The notes: generated by a model from the sequence alone, not told the origin. A stretch of 64,000 bases of DNA from Candidatus Thiosymbion ectosymbiont of Catanema sp. Cochon2018 (GCA_011392765.1 WYCW01000005.1:1-64000), one strand, 5' to 3'. Shown: positions 50,667 through 60,580, numbered from the stretch's first letter. A program made the numbers and translations.

Positions 50667-51791
50667 ATGTTCAGTATCATCGACCGCTATATCCTGCTGG
50701 AGGTGCTCAAGGTCTTTGCGGCGATTCTGACTACGTTCCTGCTGGTCGTGCTCAGCATGCTCTTTCTCCGCACCCTGGAGAAGGTAAACGTAGGCGCCCT
50801 CACCAGCGACCTGGTAATACGTTTCGTGGGCCTGCAGGTCGCGCGGGAGCTCTCCAGCCTGATGCCTCCGGCATTCTTCATCTCCGTTCTGGTCGTACTT
50901 GGCCGGATGTCCCGCGACAGTGAGCTGATCGCGCTGAGTACCTGCGGATTAGGGCCTGGCCGCATTTATCGCTCCCTGTTCTACCTTGCACTGCCGGTTG
51001 CCCTGTTGACGGCCTGGTTTTCCTTCGTGGTGCGCCCCCTGGTCGTCTCCGAGATCATGGAGATTCGTCATCAGCGCAATGATCAGGTACAGCAGATCAA
51101 GGGAATAAAGGAGGGACGTTTTTACCAACACGAGCGGGGGCTGGTTACCGTCTATGTGGAAAAGATCGAGGACGAGAAGTGGCTGCGCAATATCTTTGTT
51201 CACGACCGCCGCCGGGATCGGATCAAGTTGGTGGTCAGCGAAACAGGGTTGCGCCGGGCCGACGCGGCGTCGGGCGATCATTTCGTGACCCTGATGAACG
51301 GATATCGTTACGACGGGGTTCCGGGGCAGCCCGACTATTCCATCGGTGTCTTCGATCGCTATAATCTGCGTATTGAGCCGATGGAAACCACGCACTTCCG
51401 AAGTGGAAAACCTGCCAGCCTTCAGACCGCAGAGCTTCTGGGTTCCGAAGATATGCGGAATCAGGTGGAGCTGCAACACAGAATCGGCAGTCCGCTTGCC
51501 GTCTTTACCCTGACCTTGCTGACGATTCCTCTGACGGCAAAGTCGCCGCGCCAGCGCGCCAGCGGCCGCATGCTCCTGGCTTTCCTTACCTACTTCGGCT
51601 TCTTCAATCTGCAACGTCTGGCAGAGAATTGGTTCGAGACCGGTATCACACCGAAGTGGCTCGGAAGCCTCTGGTATCAGGCCCTGATTCTGGTCCTGGT
51701 ACTGGCGATCCTGTTGCCGGAGAGCCGCTGGCTGCGGCGGTTGAAACGGCGTTCGCCACGCCCGATCCCGGCTCGGGATGCATCCCCGTAA
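50667..51791 (+). CDS. lptF: LPS export permease LptF
   Basis: 374 residues of the LptF/LptG family. MFSIIDRYILLEVLKVFAAI opens the first of six transmembrane helices (three at each end). A periplasmic beta-jellyroll domain lies between (KEGRFYQHERGLVTVYVEKI). C-terminal helices include SPLAVFTLTLLTIPLTAKSP and LVLVLAILLPESRWLRRL. With LptG and LptB it extracts lipopolysaccharide from the inner membrane. LptG is expected directly downstream but a different small gene on the opposite strand is found instead. Start at the ATG preceded by GGGAGT. Confidence 0.92.
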   Translation: MFSIIDRYILLEVLKVFAAILTTFLLVVLSMLFLRTLEKVNVGALTSDLVIRFVGLQVARELSSLMPPAFFISVLVVLGRMSRDSELIALSTCGLGPGRIYRSLFYLALPVALLTAWFSFVVRPLVVSEIMEIRHQRNDQVQQIKGIKEGRFYQHERGLVTVYVEKIEDEKWLRNIFVHDRRRDRIKLVVSETGLRRADAASGDHFVTLMNGYRYDGVPGQPDYSIGVFDRYNLRIEPMETTHFRSGKPASLQTAELLGSEDMRNQVELQHRIGSPLAVFTLTLLTIPLTAKSPRQRASGRMLLAFLTYFGFFNLQRLAENWFETGITPKWLGSLWYQALILVLVLAILLPESRWLRRLKRRSPRPIPARDASP

Positions 51792-51896
51792 GATTTACAC
51801 TCGCTGTCACATATGGGTGTTGCGGCAAGCGAGGTATGTTTTTGGTTGACAAGTTGCTTCCAGCGACCAGTCGCCGGCTTCCAGCCGCTGCAGCCG

Positions 51897-52115
51897 TCAG
51901 TCCTCTCCGATGACCCGATCGTCCCGGGGTTTGGACAAGAGTTTCTCCGCTTCGGCCTGACTATCGGCAAAGACCATCCGATATTGGAACGTCTCTGCGG
52001 AGGGTTGCTCTCGACGCAGCCGGCGCACCAGGGTGCGTGCATCTCGATAGTGGTCTTTCGTTTCTATGTGCGTCAGCAATGACGGCGGCGAAATCTTATA
52101 GACGAAATAGGGCAT
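51897..52115 (-). CDS. Small conserved hypothetical protein
   Basis: 72 residues from MPYFVYKISPPSLLTHIETK, ending EKLLSKPRDDRVIGED. Charged, no signal or membrane segment. The pattern THIETKDHYRDARTLVRRLR and RMVFADSQAEAEKLLS suggests a compact alpha/beta protein. I recall similar small proteins near sulfur-oxidation genes in Chromatiales-type genomes, and here sat lies 630 bp away in the opposite orientation, but no function is known to me. A 17-residue longer start is possible. Confidence 0.65.
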   Translation of the reverse strand: MPYFVYKISPPSLLTHIETKDHYRDARTLVRRLRREQPSAETFQYRMVFADSQAEAEKLLSKPRDDRVIGED

Positions 52116-52743
52116 CTGACTAAACACTCGTCTCGGTGATCGAAATCCATGGGTGCGAAGGGGCACCCGAGAGCTTCAAGGCGCCTGTGCAAGGCCGAGA
52201 TACCCCACCCTGTTCGGGCGTGTGGGCGCATGTAACCGAAGGTGCTCGGCAACCGTGTTTTTCAAGGTCCCCCGAAAGCTTCCCGATTTTGTTTGTCCAT
52301 GGAAGATTTTTCAAGGTTTCCCGAGGATGGGGCGCTGCAGCTTCAGCGGGCGTGAAGGGGCGACGACGTAAGTCTTCGGGTCAAGGGCTCAGTCGCTGCG
52401 CCCATAAAAAACACAGTTTTTGGCGGGAGAAAGCGGGGATTGTGGTATGGTTTGCACTGCAGTGCTGCCGCCGTTTCGGCCTGCATAGTGCGGCGGTCCC
52501 CGCCACAGGACACCTTAAAGATAACTTCGGGGTGCCCGTGTGGGGTAAGGATACCCCATCTTGTTCGATCGGATGGCCGAGTTGAACATGCAGCGAAGTC
52601 GAAGGTACAGGTTTGACTTCGCGTGGTGAAAAATCCCATCGGTGGGATTGTTCAAGGTTCCCGCAAGATGTCGTAAACAAGACTCGTCCTGTCATGCGTA
52701 GCCGTTCGGGCGCTCGGGGCCGAGTCGTAAGGAGAGGCAAAAG
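52116..52743. promoter_or_regulatory. Long upstream region of sat
   Basis: No gene is supported in 630 bp. It holds several words of the form TTTTTCAAGGTNNCCCG (52258, 52307) and TTGTTCAAGGTTCCCGC (52650). Two local inverted pairs stand out: GATACCCCACC/GGTAAGGATACCCC and AAAAATCCCATCGGTGGGAT. The sat ribosome-binding site AAGGAGAGG (52728-52736) is strong. The repeated CAAGGT words may be regulatory, but nothing known fits. Confidence 0.4.
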
Positions 52744-53931
52744 ATGATCAAACCAGTCGGCTCCGACGAGCTGCAACCATTGTTCGTTTACGATCCGGAC
52801 CAGCACCATGCGCTGCTGCGTGAGGCGAAGGGGCTGCCTTCGGTGGTGATCAGTTCCCAGGCTGCGGGTAATGCGGTCATGATGGGCGGCGGCTACTTCA
52901 GCCCGCTCAAAGGCTATATGACGGTGGAAGACGCCGTGAGTGTGGCCCGGACCATGAAGACTACCGACGGTATGTTTTTCCCGGTACCCGTGCTGTGTCT
53001 GCTCGACAAGGTCGATACCATCGAGGGGGCCGGGCGCATCGCCTTGCGCGATCCGAACCTGGAGGAAAATCCGGTTCTCGCAGTCATGGACGTGGAGCGC
53101 ATCGAGGCCGTCAGCGATGAACAAATGGCTCTGATGACGGACAAGGTCTATCGCACGGACGACCCGAAGCATCCGGGTGTCGCCGCCTTTAACGGCCAAG
53201 GCCGGTTTGCGGTCTCCGGGTCCATCCAGGTACTGCACTTTTCCTATTTCCAGGACGATTTCCCCGACACCTTCCGCACTGCGGTGGAGATTCGCAACGA
53301 GATCGCCGAGCGCGGATGGAGCAAGATCGTCGCCTTTCAGACCCGCAACCCGATGCACCTGGCCCACGAGGAGCTGTGCCATATGGCCATGGAGCGTCTC
53401 GGGTGCGATGGCCTGGTCATCCACATGCTGTTGGGCAAGCTCAAGGCCGGTGACATCCCCGCCCCGGTGCGGGACGCGGCTATCCGCAAGATGGTCGAGC
53501 TTTATTTCCCGCCGAACAGTGCCATGGTCACCGGCTACGGCTTCGATATGCTCTACGCCGGCCCGCGGGAGGCGGTTCTGCATGCCTACTTCCGCCAGAA
53601 CATGGGCGCGACCCACTTCATTATCGGTCGCGATCACGCAGGGGTGGGTGACTACTACGGGGCCTTCGACGCCCAGTCCATCTTCGACGAGGAGGTCCCG
53701 AAGGGTGCGCTCGAAATCGGGATCTTCAAGGCCGATCACACCGCCTGGTCCAAGAAGCTCGACAAGGTCGTGATGATGCGCGAAGCACCGGATCATACCA
53801 AGGAGGACTTCGTGCTCCTGTCCGGCACCAAGGTGCGGGAGATGTTGTCCGAGGGCATTGCTCCGCCCGAGGAGTTCTCACGTCCCGAGGTGGCCCAAAT
53901 TCTGATCGACTACTATCGATCGTCGCAGTGA
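52744..53931 (+). CDS. sat: ATP sulfurylase Sat (dissimilatory type)
   Basis: 395 residues, preceded by AAGGAGAGG. Single-chain ATP sulfurylase with AVSGSIQVLHFSYFQDDF, the adenylyl-binding QTRNPMHLAHEELCH (residues 199-213), GRDHAGVGDYYGAFDAQ (from residue 295) and LLSGTKVREMLSEG. It lacks an APS kinase domain. In sulfur oxidisers this enzyme runs towards ATP, releasing sulfate from APS made by AprAB. apr genes are not adjacent. The close HiPIP gene and the Calvin-cycle genes support a lithotrophic role. Confidence 0.95.
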   Translation: MIKPVGSDELQPLFVYDPDQHHALLREAKGLPSVVISSQAAGNAVMMGGGYFSPLKGYMTVEDAVSVARTMKTTDGMFFPVPVLCLLDKVDTIEGAGRIALRDPNLEENPVLAVMDVERIEAVSDEQMALMTDKVYRTDDPKHPGVAAFNGQGRFAVSGSIQVLHFSYFQDDFPDTFRTAVEIRNEIAERGWSKIVAFQTRNPMHLAHEELCHMAMERLGCDGLVIHMLLGKLKAGDIPAPVRDAAIRKMVELYFPPNSAMVTGYGFDMLYAGPREAVLHAYFRQNMGATHFIIGRDHAGVGDYYGAFDAQSIFDEEVPKGALEIGIFKADHTAWSKKLDKVVMMREAPDHTKEDFVLLSGTKVREMLSEGIAPPEEFSRPEVAQILIDYYRSSQ

Positions 53932-54529
53932 TTCCGCGGGCCCCCTCCGGCGTCACCGGTTCCGTGCATCGGGAAGGTAGGTCGGGTTGAGCGTGGCTGC
54001 ATGGAGTCTGTGAGGGGTCCGGGGTAGCCCCGCGGTGGATCCTGTGGACTGAGTGGACCGCGTGGACAGGAGGTAGCCGTGGGAGCCCAGGGACCCTAGG
54101 GGGCGTTCTCAATCAATAAATCATCTAAGTGTTGTAGTTGTAGTTGTAGGCTGGGTTGAGGAACGAAACCCAGCTTTTCCGATCCGCAATACCCTGTGCT
54201 GGGTTTAGCCGTCCCTGGCCGTAACCCAGCCTACGGGCTTGATTTTTATGATGATTCGGCTCAATTGAGAACGTCCCCTAGGTGCCCACTGCAAACTCCC
54301 CGGTCCACCCTGTCCACCCCGTCCACGGCAGTAAACGTCCGCATTCGCATTTTGCGTATTGTTGGTGCAAAATACCCGATGGCTTCCCCGTTATTGTCGG
54401 TGGCCCCGAGATCGTAACCGTTCGGCCTCCTCCTGGATCCTGGTCTCGAAGACCAAAAATCATAGGGTCTGAACGGCTACCCGAAATCCCTATCCCTATA
54501 GAATTAAAGAATTGCCGGAGAAAACAACC
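53932..54529. repeat. Intergenic region between sat and hip with MITE-A copy
   Basis: No gene is supported. It contains inverted MITE-A copy 3 (54096-54281), flanked by GTGGACTGAGTGGACCGCGT-type and GTCCACCCTGTCCACCCC words. The hip ribosome-binding site is CCGGAG at about 54515. Confidence 0.55.
54096..54281. mobile_element. MITE-A copy 3, inverted, at CTAG
   Basis: 186 bp, the reverse complement of the other two copies, bounded by CTAG. It is 13 bp longer because a GTAGTT triplet-type word is repeated near TGTTGTAGTTGTAGTTGTAG. The right end has GTCCCC instead of GCCCCC. Confidence 0.78.
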
Positions 54530-54901
54530 ATGTCCGATAAACCGATCAATGAAAGCCGCCGTGGCGCCGTCAAGGCGATGTTGGGTGGTCTGGCCGCCGT
54601 CCCGTTGATGAACCTGGTCGGTATGCCGGCCGCGCAGGCGGAAGGCTTGCCCCAGGTCGATGAGGCGAAGGATCCCACCGCAATCGCCCTAAAGTATAAG
54701 CATGATGCCACTGCAGCTGAGCGTGTCGATGCCAAGGGTGAGGCCGTTCGTCCGGGAAAGCCGCCGGAGGAGCAGACCTGCGCTAACTGCCAGTTCATTC
54801 AGGCCGACGAAGGTGACTGGCGTCCCTGCCAACTCTTCCCAGGCAAGCTTGTTAAGGCCGAAGGCTGGTGCGCTTCCTGGACGCTGAAGGCAGGTGCGTA
54901 A
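54530..54901 (+). CDS. hip: High-potential iron-sulfur protein (HiPIP)
   Basis: 123 residues from [20 protein letters not shown]. The N-terminus is a twin-arginine signal (ESRRGAVK then a hydrophobic stretch and AQA before cleavage), as HiPIP is folded before export. The mature part has four cysteines for one [4Fe-4S] cluster: CANCQF, PCQLFPG and WCASWTL. HiPIP is a periplasmic electron carrier between cytochrome bc1 and terminal oxidases or reaction centres in purple and sulfur-oxidising bacteria. A hairpin terminator follows. The upstream TTG extension is not supported. Confidence 0.95.
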   Translation: MSDKPINESRRGAVKAMLGGLAAVPLMNLVGMPAAQAEGLPQVDEAKDPTAIALKYKHDATAAERVDAKGEAVRPGKPPEEQTCANCQFIQADEGDWRPCQLFPGKLVKAEGWCASWTLKAGA

Positions 54902-54934
54902 AAGTCGGGAGCCTCCTCTCTCGGGCGTAACGGA

Positions 54935-54962
54935 GCGGGGCTTCGGCCTCGCTTTTCTTTTG
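54935..54962 (+). terminator. Rho-independent terminator of hip
   Basis: AGCGGGGC pairs with GCCTCGCT (one G-T pair) across a TTCG tetraloop, followed by TTTCTTTT. It lies 34 nt after the hip stop. Confidence 0.88.
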
Positions 54963-55095
54963 CGCAGGCCGGTCTCGTCGGCATGGGCAACCGGTGCCAC
55001 ACTGAGGTGTCGCCAGCTAGCCTGGCGGCAGACAGGGCGCCCTGCTGAGATGTGTGGGCGAGGATAGCATTGCCCATTTCCGCCCGGACAAACCC

Positions 55096-55843
55096 ATGTT
55101 GCACGATCAGAACTTCAAGAACCTCCTCCTCGACTACCTGCACAGAGAGCGACGCCCGCCGCTTCTCCATCCACCGCCTGGCCCACTACTGTCTGGATTT
55201 AGCCGAATTGATGGAGACCGACCGCGTGGTCCCGGTGGTCATCTTCCTGCGCCAAGCGAAAGGTGTGGCCCAACGCCTGCGCCTGAGCGGAGATCAGGAC
55301 ACCTACCTCGACTTCCACTACCTGAGCTGCGCCCTCGGTGAGCTGTCCTATGAGGACTACCGCGACAGCGACAACCTGGTGGCACGGCTGAACCTGCCCA
55401 ACATGCGGTATCCCGCGCAACGCAAGATCGAAGTCTATGCCCAGGCAGTACGGGGACTCACTACTCTGGAACCCGATCCCGAGAAGCAACTCAAGTACCT
55501 GGACTTCATCGACATCTATGCGGCGCTTGACGATAATGAACGGGCCGAATATCAACGTGACTATCCCGACGAGGCGCAGACCATGAGCCGATTTGCCGAA
55601 CGCTTCCGCGAGGAGGGCATGCAGCAAGGTATGCAACAGGGTATGCAGCAGGGCATGCAGCAAGGTATGCAGCAGGGCATGCATCAAGGCGAAGCCTTGG
55701 TATTGGAACGGCTGCTCCGTCTGAAATTCGGTACCTTACCCGACGCAGTGCAGCAACGGATCGAGCAGGCCAGCGAGCAGACCTTGCTGGAGTGGTCCGA
55801 GCGGGTTCTCACCGCCAGTCGCCTCGATGAGGTTCTGCACTGA
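55096..55843 (+). pseudogene. PD-(D/E)XK nuclease-type (Rpn-like) gene, core deleted
   Basis: The 5' frame reads MLHDQNFKNLLLDYLHRE, the usual N-terminus of Rpn/transposase-associated PD-(D/E)XK proteins. It then joins, in another frame, to ARRFSIHRLAHYCLDLAELM and the rest. The segment that should hold the catalytic core (about 60-70 residues) is missing at about 55152. The C-terminal region contains six MQQG/MHQG tetrapeptide repeats (55618-55690), typical of this family. Not functional as a nuclease. Confidence 0.7.
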
Positions 55844-55870
55844 GGGCGCGTCGACGCTCAGCTCATCATA

Positions 55871-56494
55871 ATGGGGAGGACCAAACACAGCCGACGCTGG
55901 CTCGACCGGCATTTCAAGGATGTCTATGTGAAACGGGCCCGGCAGGAGGGCTACCGCTCCCGTGCCGCGTACAAGCTGTTGGAGATCCAGGCAAAGAAGC
56001 GGATCCTGGGTCCCGGTATGTCGGTGGTGGATTTGGGGGCGGCTCCGGGTGGTTGGAGCCAAGCGGCGGCCCGGATTATCGGAGCCCAGGGGCGGATCGT
56101 CGCCCTCGACATCTTGCCGATGGAACCCTTGCCGAACGTGACCTTCATTCAGGCCGACTTCCGTGAGGAGGCCACCTTGGCTCGACTCCGGCAAACCCTG
56201 AATGGTGAGGTGGCGGACGTCGTGCTCTCGGATATGGCGCCGAACCTGAGTGGTAACCCCGCGGTGGATCAACCGCGCATGATCTATCTGGGTGAGCTGG
56301 CCCTGGAGTTGGCCCGGCAGGTGCAGAAACCCGGTGGGTCACTGGTGGTCAAAACCTTTCAGGGGGAAGGTTTCGAGGCGTTCCACAAAGAGCTGCGCAC
56401 CTCCTTCGAACGCGTTACCAGTCGTAAGCCGAAATCCTCCCGTCCCGGAAGCCGAGAGCTCTATCTGGTAGCGACGGGGTATACTTCATACTGA
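55871..56494 (+). CDS. rlmE: 23S rRNA 2'-O-methyltransferase RlmE
   Basis: 207 residues, starting MGRTKHSRRWLDRHFKDVYV. KRARQEGYRSRAAYKLLEIQ, the SAM motif VVDLGAAPGGWSQAAARI, Asp in VVLSDMAPNLSG and VVKTFQGEGFEAF give the K-D-K catalytic arrangement of RrmJ/FtsJ. It methylates U2552 of 23S rRNA. It precedes ftsH on the same strand as in most gammaproteobacteria. Confidence 0.96.
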   Translation: MGRTKHSRRWLDRHFKDVYVKRARQEGYRSRAAYKLLEIQAKKRILGPGMSVVDLGAAPGGWSQAAARIIGAQGRIVALDILPMEPLPNVTFIQADFREEATLARLRQTLNGEVADVVLSDMAPNLSGNPAVDQPRMIYLGELALELARQVQKPGGSLVVKTFQGEGFEAFHKELRTSFERVTSRKPKSSRPGSRELYLVATGYTSY

Positions 56495-56747
56495 AGTCTT
56501 GCCGTAACTGTTCAGGCCCCCCTTTTGCGCGGTGAAAGCACAACCGGAAAAAACTACGAATCCCGCGAATCGGCGCGAATCGGTTTTCGCGTGAATTCGC
56601 GTGATTCGTAGTTTTTCCATCTTAAGGTTGGGTAGCTGAATAGTTACGTCTTGCCTTTGATAGCAACTGCCAGCGTCCCCATTTCCCGAGCATATCGCGC
56701 GAAAATGCCACCGGGGCCGGTTTTCGCGGAACAAGAGGACTCATGCC
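56495..56747. repeat. Gap between rlmE and ftsH with near-palindrome
   Basis: AAAAAACTACGAATCCCGCG (56550) mirrors CGCGTGATTCGTAGTTTTT (ending 56617). With A-run before and T-run after, the structure could serve as a terminator in either direction. A related element is at 25743-25806. Confidence 0.6.
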
Positions 56748-58679
56748 GTGAGCGACATGGCGAAGAATTTGATTCTCTGGGTGGTCATTGCGGTCGTCCT
56801 GATGTCGGTATTCAACAACTTTACGTCGACCCAGAGTGGCCCGCAGCCTATGGCCTATTCCGATTTCATCGACCAGGTGCGTCAGGGCCGGATCAAGGAG
56901 GTGACCATCACCGGGCGCGCCATCGAGGGGGTGAGCGAATCCGACCAGCGTTTCTCCACCTACAGCCCTGGGGATGATGGCTTGGTGGGCGACCTGCTCA
57001 ATAACAATGTGGCGATCAAGGCGGGTCCTCCTGAGAAGCCCTCGATCCTGATGCAAATCCTGATCAACTGGTTCCCGCTGTTTGTCCTCATCGGGCTGTG
57101 GATCTTCTTCATGCGCCAGATGCAGGGGGGGGCCGGGGGTCGTGGGGCGATGTCCTTCGGTAAGAGCCGTGCCCGCATGCTCTCGGAGGATCAGGTCAAG
57201 GTCACCTTCAACGACGTGGCCGGTGCCGACGAGGCCAAAGAGGAAGTCACGGAGATGGTCGACTTCCTGCGGGATCCGGCCAAGTTCCAGAAGCTCGGTG
57301 GTAAGATCCCCAAGGGTGTGCTCATGGTCGGTGCCCCAGGTACCGGCAAGACGCTCTTGGCACGCGCCATTGCCGGTGAGGCCAAGGTACCCTTCTTCAC
57401 CATCTCCGGCTCCGACTTCGTCGAGATGTTTGTCGGCGTGGGCGCCTCGCGTGTGCGCGATATGTTCGAGCAGGCCAAGAAACACGCCCCCTGTATTATC
57501 TTCATCGATGAAATCGACGCCGTCGGCCGCCACCGTGGTGCCGGTTTGGGGGGGGGGCACGACGAGCGCGAGCAGACCTTGAACCAGCTCCTGGTGGAGA
57601 TGGACGGTTTCGAGGGCAATGAGGGCGTCATCGTCATCGCCGCCACCAACCGGCCCGACGTGCTCGACCCGGCCCTGCTGCGCCCGGGCCGCTTCGACCG
57701 GCAAGTGGTGGTACCGCTACCGGACGTGCGTGGGCGCGAGCAGATCCTCAAGGTCCACATGCGCAAGATCCCGGTAGGGGAGGACGTAAAAGCCTCCATC
57801 ATCGCCCGTGGTACGCCAGGCTTTTCCGGTGCCGATCTGGCCAACCTGGTGAATGAAGCGGCCTTGTTCGCCGCCCGCGGAAACAAGCGGCTGGTCGATC
57901 AGGAAGAATTCGAAAAGGCCAAGGACAAGATTATGATGGGCGCGGAGCGTCGCTCCATGGTCATGTCCGAGGACGAGAAGAAGCTCACCGCCTATCACGA
58001 GGCCGGACATGCCATCGTCGGGCGGCTGGTGCCGGCCCACGATCCGGTCTACAAGGTCAGCATCATCCCCCGTGGCCGAGCTCTGGGTGTGACCATGTTC
58101 CTGCCCGAGGAGGACCGCTACAACCTGAGCAAGCAACGTCTGGAGAGTCAGATCTCCAGTCTCTTCGGCGGCCGCATTGCCGAAGCGCTGATTTTCGGCC
58201 CGGAGAGCGTGACCACCGGCGCCCAGAACGATATCCATCGCGCCACCGAGATTGCCCGCAACATGGTCACCAAGTGGGGCCTGTCAGAGAAGCTGGGACC
58301 GCTCACCTACAGCGAGGAGGAACAGGAGGTCTTTCTCGGCCACTCGGTGACCCAGCACAAAAACGTCTCCGACGAGACGGCACATCTGATCGACGAGGAG
58401 GTACGAAATGTCATCGACCGCAACTATGAGCGGGCGCAAGGGCTGCTCGACGAAAACATGGACAAGCTGTACGCCATGGCCGATGCCTTGATCAAATACG
58501 AGACCATAGACTCGGACCAAATCGACGACATCATGGCCGGACGTTCCCCGCGGATACCCAAGGACTGGGACGAAGAAACGGAGAACGGGTCCGGCGGCGC
58601 GACGGCGACCCTGGGCACCAAACCCGGAAGTGAGACCACCGGTGAGGGCCGTATCGGTGGCCCGGCGGGCGAGCACTGA
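56748..58679 (+). CDS. ftsH: ATP-dependent zinc metalloprotease FtsH
   Basis: 643 residues from GTG (or ATG at 56757, [13 protein letters not shown]). Two N-terminal membrane helices ([14 protein letters not shown] and [15 protein letters not shown]) with a periplasmic domain between. The AAA+ module has Walker A GAPGTGKT (residues 195-202), Walker [13 protein letters not shown] and the SRH region. The zinc protease motif is HEAGH (417-421) with the distal Glu/Asp region. FtsH degrades membrane and short-lived proteins, including LpxC in enterobacteria. The order rlmE-ftsH-folP-glmM is conserved. Confidence 0.97.
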   Translation: MSDMAKNLILWVVIAVVLMSVFNNFTSTQSGPQPMAYSDFIDQVRQGRIKEVTITGRAIEGVSESDQRFSTYSPGDDGLVGDLLNNNVAIKAGPPEKPSILMQILINWFPLFVLIGLWIFFMRQMQGGAGGRGAMSFGKSRARMLSEDQVKVTFNDVAGADEAKEEVTEMVDFLRDPAKFQKLGGKIPKGVLMVGAPGTGKTLLARAIAGEAKVPFFTISGSDFVEMFVGVGASRVRDMFEQAKKHAPCIIFIDEIDAVGRHRGAGLGGGHDEREQTLNQLLVEMDGFEGNEGVIVIAATNRPDVLDPALLRPGRFDRQVVVPLPDVRGREQILKVHMRKIPVGEDVKASIIARGTPGFSGADLANLVNEAALFAARGNKRLVDQEEFEKAKDKIMMGAERRSMVMSEDEKKLTAYHEAGHAIVGRLVPAHDPVYKVSIIPRGRALGVTMFLPEEDRYNLSKQRLESQISSLFGGRIAEALIFGPESVTTGAQNDIHRATEIARNMVTKWGLSEKLGPLTYSEEEQEVFLGHSVTQHKNVSDETAHLIDEEVRNVIDRNYERAQGLLDENMDKLYAMADALIKYETIDSDQIDDIMAGRSPRIPKDWDEETENGSGGATATLGTKPGSETTGEGRIGGPAGEH

Positions 58680-59193
58680 ATCGCTCCTGTAGGATCTGCA
58701 TCAAACCCCGGAGCGCCATGGAAGGCGTTCCCTACTTGGCAAACCGCAATCTAGAAGTTACTTTGTCACAGAACCCTAGCGGTGAAGCAATCTTCGTCGT
58801 CTCAGTAGGTTCGCACAGTGAGTCATTCACCATATAGGTCACGCTCGTAAGGCCCAACAAGGCGCTCCAGCCGACGTATTTGCTTTCGCTTCGCTAAGGT
58901 AAATCCGCAGCTGAGCTTGGGCAATAGGCGTTCGCTTTGCCCATCTTACCGGTTCTTCCTTGAGGAAGAGAGCTTGAGGGAAAGGGATTGGGAGAAGGTA
59001 ATCGAAACAACCCCGCACTCGAATTTTTTGTGCAGTGTAAAAACCTGACTTATTTGTAAAGATGTGGAACCGTGCAGCGAAAGTTCCATAAAACCCAAGA
59101 AAAAATCCTGTTAATCTTGAACATCCTGTTAATCCTGTCCGATTAGAACATTGCGACAAGCGTTCAGATGCAACTGCAATCGCTTCTCTTAGG
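58680..59193. repeat. Gap between ftsH and folP with attC-like palindrome
   Basis: No gene is supported. Contains an attC-like site (58852-58922) and a pair of AATCCTGT words at 59107-59146 (ATCCTGTTAATCTTGAACAT). Elsewhere unassigned sequence. Confidence 0.5.
58852..58922 (+). other. Orphan attC-like site
   Basis: GCCCAACAAGGCGCTCCAGC matches the R''-L'' side of common attC sites; the fold-back GTAAATCCGCAGCTGAGC pairs with it around TTGCTTTCGCTTCGCTAAG, and CTTGGGC stands as a degenerate R'. No cassette gene is next to it, so this may be a remnant of a lost cassette or a chance palindrome. Confidence 0.45.
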
Positions 59194-60039
59194 ATGAACT
59201 CCATAGACTGCGCGGGCAAATTGTTGGATCTGTCCCGGCCCTGTGTGATGGGCGTCTTGAACGTTACCCCCGATTCCTTTTCGGACGGGGGTGATTATTT
59301 CGGCCTCGCTCCGGCGCTGCGTCGCGCGGAGCGTATGGTCGAAGAGGGCGCCGACATCCTGGATATCGGCGGCGAGTCTACCCGGCCGGGGGCCACCCCG
59401 GTATCGGTGCGCGAGGAAATCGAGCGGGTAGTGCCAGTAATCAAGGCCCTTGCTCCCCGCATTCCCGTGCCGATCTCCGTTGATACCAGCAAGCCGGAGG
59501 TCATGCGTGCCACGGTGAAGGCCGGGGCCGGGATGATCAACGATGTGCGCGCCTTGCGTGGGCCGGGAGCCCTGGAGGCCGCGGTCGAGGCCGACGTGCC
59601 GGTGTGCCTGATGCACATGCGGGGAGAACCTGGGACCATGCAGGAGGCACCGGCGTATCACGACGTGGTGTCCGAGGTTCGGGACTTCCTGCGCCGGCGG
59701 ATCGAGGTCTGCGTCGGTGCCGGTATAGCCCCGGGCCGTATAATAGTGGATCCGGGTTTTGGTTTCGGGAAGACCCTGGTACACAACCTCGCGTTGTTGG
59801 CGAGGCTGGGCGAGCTGTGCTCGCTCGGGTCTCCGGTCCTGGTCGGCCTGTCGCGTAAATCCATGATCGGCACCCTCACCGGCAGATCGGTCACTGAGCG
59901 TCTTGCGGGAAGCCTGGCGGCCGCGGTGCTGGCGGTCGAACGCGGTGCCCGCGTGGTGCGGGTGCACGATGTGGCCGCCACGGTGGATGCCCTGCGGGTG
60001 GTCCGAGCGGTATACGGTTGTGGGCTGCCCGAACCATAG
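59194..60039 (+). CDS. folP: Dihydropteroate synthase FolP
   Basis: 281 residues. VMGVLNVTPDSFSDGGDYFG (pterin and phosphate binding), ILDIGGESTRPGATPVSV, VPISVDTSKPEVMRATVKAG, MHMRGEPGTMQEAPAYHDVV, GRIIVDPGFGFGKTLVHN and ARVVRVHDVAATVDALRV form the full DHPS set. It condenses p-aminobenzoate with the dihydropterin diphosphate in folate synthesis. It normally runs straight into glmM; here a small helical protein gene intervenes. The gene ends in TAG. Confidence 0.97.
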   Translation: MNSIDCAGKLLDLSRPCVMGVLNVTPDSFSDGGDYFGLAPALRRAERMVEEGADILDIGGESTRPGATPVSVREEIERVVPVIKALAPRIPVPISVDTSKPEVMRATVKAGAGMINDVRALRGPGALEAAVEADVPVCLMHMRGEPGTMQEAPAYHDVVSEVRDFLRRRIEVCVGAGIAPGRIIVDPGFGFGKTLVHNLALLARLGELCSLGSPVLVGLSRKSMIGTLTGRSVTERLAGSLAAAVLAVERGARVVRVHDVAATVDALRVVRAVYGCGLPEP

Positions 60040-60109
60040 TCCGAGTTTTCTACTGTTGGGCTGAATAATCGGGATCGAAATCGGGATCGTTATCGAAATC
60101 GAACGCACA

Positions 60110-60580
60110 ATGGGACTTGGGCACGAAAGACTTGACGTTTACCGCCTCTCGATCAGCTACGTTGCCTGGGTGTACGAAAAGGTAGGTGCCTTGAGTGGTA
60201 CCCATCGGCATGCTCGGGATCAGTGGCTTCGCGCCAGTCAATCGATTCCGTTGAACATTGCCGAAGGTAACGGTAAAAGCACGGAGGGGGATCGAAGACG
60301 TTATTTCGAAATTGCCCGCGGGTCGGCGTTGGAATGTGCTGCCATCCAGGACGTTCTGGTGGTCGGCAAGGCTTTCAGCTCAGAGGAAAGCCAGGGACAC
60401 AAGATTGAACTGGACCGCATAGCCGCAATGCTCAGTCGATTGGGAGGAAGAGGTTATGGCGTTGGAGAAGATTCTGCGCCGTATGGAATCGGAAGTCTCG
60501 ATCCCGATCCCGATTTCGATCCTGAAAAGATCAAAACCCAACCAGACGCTGCAACGGACGCGGACAAGCCGCGCCGCTGA
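60110..60580 (+). CDS. Four-helix bundle protein (S23-type)
   Basis: 156 residues. GHERLDVYRLSISYVAWVYE, DQWLRASQSIPLNIAEGNGK, DRRRYFEIARGSALECAAIQ match the four-helix bundle family first described from intervening sequences of 23S rRNA genes. The C-terminal tail (SLDPDPDFDPEKIKTQ) comes from a flanking repeat of ATCCCGATCCCGATTTCGAT words, with its partner (ATCGGGATCGAAATCGGGAT) before the start. The gene with its flanking repeats is a mobile-looking unit inserted between folP and glmM. Function is unknown. Confidence 0.8.
   Translation: MGLGHERLDVYRLSISYVAWVYEKVGALSGTHRHARDQWLRASQSIPLNIAEGNGKSTEGDRRRYFEIARGSALECAAIQDVLVVGKAFSSEESQGHKIELDRIAAMLSRLGGRGYGVGEDSAPYGIGSLDPDPDFDPEKIKTQPDAATDADKPRR

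Noticed and set aside
55618-55690. CRISPR-like or minisatellite array
   Set aside because: The tandem 12-bp unit is coding (MQQG repeats) and is a known feature of this PD-(D/E)XK protein family.
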